This document shows, one piece after another, positions 5,477-6,910 of a stretch of 6,910 nt of DNA. Source of the stretch: Bacteroidales bacterium (lineage in GTDB: Bacteria; Bacteroidota; Bacteroidia; Bacteroidales; UBA932). Within the stretch, counting starts at the first letter, position 1. Every line of letters starts with the position of its first letter. Position numbers and translations under genes: made by a program. The stretch is taken from positions 1-6,910 of the forward strand of contig JABUTQ010000359.1 of assembly GCA_021443605.1 (NCBI GenBank). Reading direction: 5' to 3'. Under the pieces are notes generated by a model. It worked only from the letters and a program-made list of their open reading frames with translations, was not told the origin of the DNA and searched no databases.

Positions 5477-6646
5477 ATGGAAAAGAATGGACCGATGGTC
5501 GTGAAGATTCACGATGTGAACCTTGACAGCGATTACGCTCAGTGGCTTAATGAGATTAAGTCGCGTTACCGTAGTTCCCAGATTAAGGCGGCTGTAAAGG
5601 TCAACGCTGAACAGTTGCTTTTCAACTGGCAGTTGGGAAGAGACCTTGTGATGCGCAAGGCTGAAGAGAAATGGGGATCAGGAATAGTTGAACAGGTCAG
5701 CCTGGACCTGCAGGCCGCATTCTCGGAGTCAAAAGGATTCAGTGCGACCAACTTGTGGAGGATGAAGCATTGGTATACCTTCTATTCCGATGCACTTGAA
5801 AAACTACCACAACTTGTGAAAGAATTCCAAAAGACTGAAAATCAATCAAATATAAAACTTCCACAAGTTGTGGAAGAATTTAATGCCGGCACGGATGCTT
5901 CATTCCCTAAAATTTTCGCCTGTGTTCCCTGGGGACATCACATAGAAATAATAACGAAGTGCAAGGACATAAAGGAGGCTCTGTTTTATGTCGTGCAATG
6001 TGCATATAAAGGTTGGAGCCGGCATACTTTGGAGAATTGTCTGCACGCCCACTACTATGAAAGCTGCGGAGGTGCAATCACCAACTTCCCTGAGAAACTC
6101 CCTTCTCCGCAAAGTGAGATGGCGCAGGAAATCACAAAAGACACATACGACTTTGGATTCCTCTCTCTTCCCGACGGATACGATGAAGAGAAATTGGAAA
6201 CGGAACTTGAAAAGCAGCTAACGAGATTTCTTCTTGAACTCGGAACCGGTTTTGCGTATCTCGGCCGCCAAAAGCAGATAATTGTAGCCGGGAAGACTCG
6301 CAAACTCGATATGCTGTTTTTCCATATAAACCTCAACTGCTACATAGTCATAGAATTGAAAGCAGTCCCATTCCAGCCCGAGTTTGCCGGAAAACTGAAC
6401 TTCTATGTCAATGCCGTGAATGATCTCATCAAGACTCCTTCACAAAACCCGACCATCGGCCTCCTTATTTGTAAGGGCAAGGATAATACGGAGGTACAAT
6501 ATGCGTTCAACGGCATAACAACCCCTATGGGCGTAGCATCTTATGACAATGTACAAATCCAGAAACTTCAGGAGCAGCTGCCATCAGTTGAAGAACTCAA
6601 GGCCCGTATTCGATTGCTTGAGGAAGAACTTGCAAATAAAAAATAA
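5477..6646 (+). CDS. YhcG/DUF1016 PD-(D/E)xK nuclease-domain protein
   Basis: Encodes 389 residues. Residues about 20-105 are the DUF1016 N-terminal helical domain (…YWxLGRxI-like stretch FNWQLGRDLV at 49-58, then FSATNLWRMKHWY at 88-100). The C-terminal YhcG domain (about 145-370) contains PWGHH (151-155), GFAYLGRQ (258-265), LDML with D278, and IELK with E293 and K295, the D...ExK core of a PD-(D/E)xK fold. The stretch PEFAGKLNFYVNAV (301-314) and NPTIGLLICK (324-333) are typical. The last part is a short coiled coil (VEELKARIRLLEEEL). Homologues often travel with restriction-modification or other accessory loci; the substrate is unproven. Length is normal. The linker carries an 18-residue duplication (109-144). 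The ATG at 5477 is the only start before an in-frame stop upstream; GGAGG at 5433 is too far away to serve it. Confidence 0.9.
   Translation: MEKNGPMVVKIHDVNLDSDYAQWLNEIKSRYRSSQIKAAVKVNAEQLLFNWQLGRDLVMRKAEEKWGSGIVEQVSLDLQAAFSESKGFSATNLWRMKHWYTFYSDALEKLPQLVKEFQKTENQSNIKLPQVVEEFNAGTDASFPKIFACVPWGHHIEIITKCKDIKEALFYVVQCAYKGWSRHTLENCLHAHYYESCGGAITNFPEKLPSPQSEMAQEITKDTYDFGFLSLPDGYDEEKLETELEKQLTRFLLELGTGFAYLGRQKQIIVAGKTRKLDMLFFHINLNCYIVIELKAVPFQPEFAGKLNFYVNAVNDLIKTPSQNPTIGLLICKGKDNTEVQYAFNGITTPMGVASYDNVQIQKLQEQLPSVEELKARIRLLEEELANKK
5801..5880 (+). repeat. in-frame 54-bp-spaced duplication in the YhcG linker
   Basis: 5801-5826 and 5855-5880 match at 23 of 26 bases and are spaced exactly 54 bp (18 codons). 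They encode KLPQLVKEF and KLPQVVEEF. The second copy contains the perfect palindrome TTCCACAA-G-TTGTGGAA (5859-5875). Confidence 0.75.
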
Positions 6647-6731
6647 CCATTCTCACTTACGGAGCAGATGCCATCGGGCCTTATGCGTGTAATTACAAGG
6701 AAAAAACGATTTCAGAATCACGCAAATTTAA

Positions 6732-6739
6732 TATCTTTG
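6732..6739 (+). promoter_or_regulatory. -7 box of obg
   Basis: TATCTTTG is a perfect TAnnTTTG match, preceded by TTTC at 6710-6713 (18-base spacer) as a possible -33 element. Transcription would begin near 6745, giving a leader of about 80 bases before the ATG at 6827. Thus obg appears to be transcribed independently of the YhcG gene. Confidence 0.6.
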
Positions 6740-6826
6740 CAAGTTTGTAGGGCGAAATTTATTATATATTCATCTGTTGTACGGAGGCCTCTTAGGTTTC
6801 GCTAAATTACTAATAATACGACACTT

Positions 6827-6910
6827 ATGCCAGACAGCAATTTCATAGACTATGTAAAGATTTTCTGCTCTTCGGGGAGGGGCGGAAATGGTTCGATGCA
6901 TTTGAGAAGG
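6827..6910 (+). CDS. obg: Obg GTPase, N-terminal 28 residues (partial)
   Basis: The window ends inside this gene. The 28 residues begin MPDSNFIDYVKIFCSSGRGG and continue NGSMHLRR, which matches the start of the glycine-rich Obg domain in Bacteroidetes (pattern 'SNFVDYVKIxCxSGxGGxGSxHLRR'). Obg/CgtA is an essential ribosome-associated GTPase in the cytoplasm, acting in large-subunit maturation and growth control. The G domain lies outside the window. The ATG at 6827 is the natural start, as the family begins only a few residues before the conserved FxDxV. It marks the core-genome edge of this accessory region. Confidence 0.9.
   Translation, partial: MPDSNFIDYVKIFCSSGRGGNGSMHLRR

Noticed and set aside
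6668..6805. 45-codon plus-strand frame upstream of obg
   Set aside because: It runs through the obg promoter box and has an arginine-rich, random-looking composition.

Overview
The window looks like a chromosomal segment of a Bacteroidales bacterium (Bacteroides, Prevotella or Muribaculaceae type; I cannot place the genus). The signs are promoters of the Bacteroidetes form TAnnTTTG, near absence of Shine-Dalgarno sites, an NVEALA-family leader protein next to 6-bladed beta-propeller lipoproteins, a DUF4143-type AAA ATPase, and the N terminus of the housekeeping GTPase Obg at the right edge. No tRNA, rRNA, CRISPR array or intact transposase is visible.

Left part (83-2558, minus strand): a compact unit reads NVEALA protein, then propeller lipoprotein 2 (3-bp gap), then propeller lipoprotein 1 (85-bp gap). 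The NVEALA protein carries two CPxC knuckles like a zinc ribbon. The lipoproteins have clear lipoboxes, and the first of them has the family's GRGPGE motif. All three should be exported or envelope proteins; their function is not established.

Centre (2559-4514): an AT-rich gap of about 350 bp holds the outward promoter region of the NVEALA operon and, for the plus strand, a GGGATAG palindrome and a TAAATTTG box ahead of an AAA ATPase of the AAA_14/DUF4143 type. The last 21 bases of the ATPase gene plus 20 bases of its 3' flank recur exactly, inverted, between the two lipoprotein genes, so a 41-bp perfect inverted repeat brackets about 3.05 kb. This is the most striking unexplained structure here. 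After the ATPase lies a degraded C-terminal piece of a large TonB-plug/MG2-like protein.

Right part (4489-6910): a four-helix membrane protein and an overlapping XRE regulator form a minus-strand pair. Their promoter region is shared with a divergent plus-strand unit (a 56-residue lipoprotein followed by a YhcG/DUF1016 PD-(D/E)xK protein) and holds an 11-bp inverted repeat that could be the regulator's operator. The window ends in obg, which has its own promoter.

Overall this is an accessory patch beside a core gene: short repeats, gene fragments and two unrelated proteins with PD-(D/E)xK-type motifs suggest repeated insertion and rearrangement. I do not see one proven new system; the strongest candidates are the inverted-repeat-bracketed segment and the zinc-ribbon NVEALA/propeller operon.
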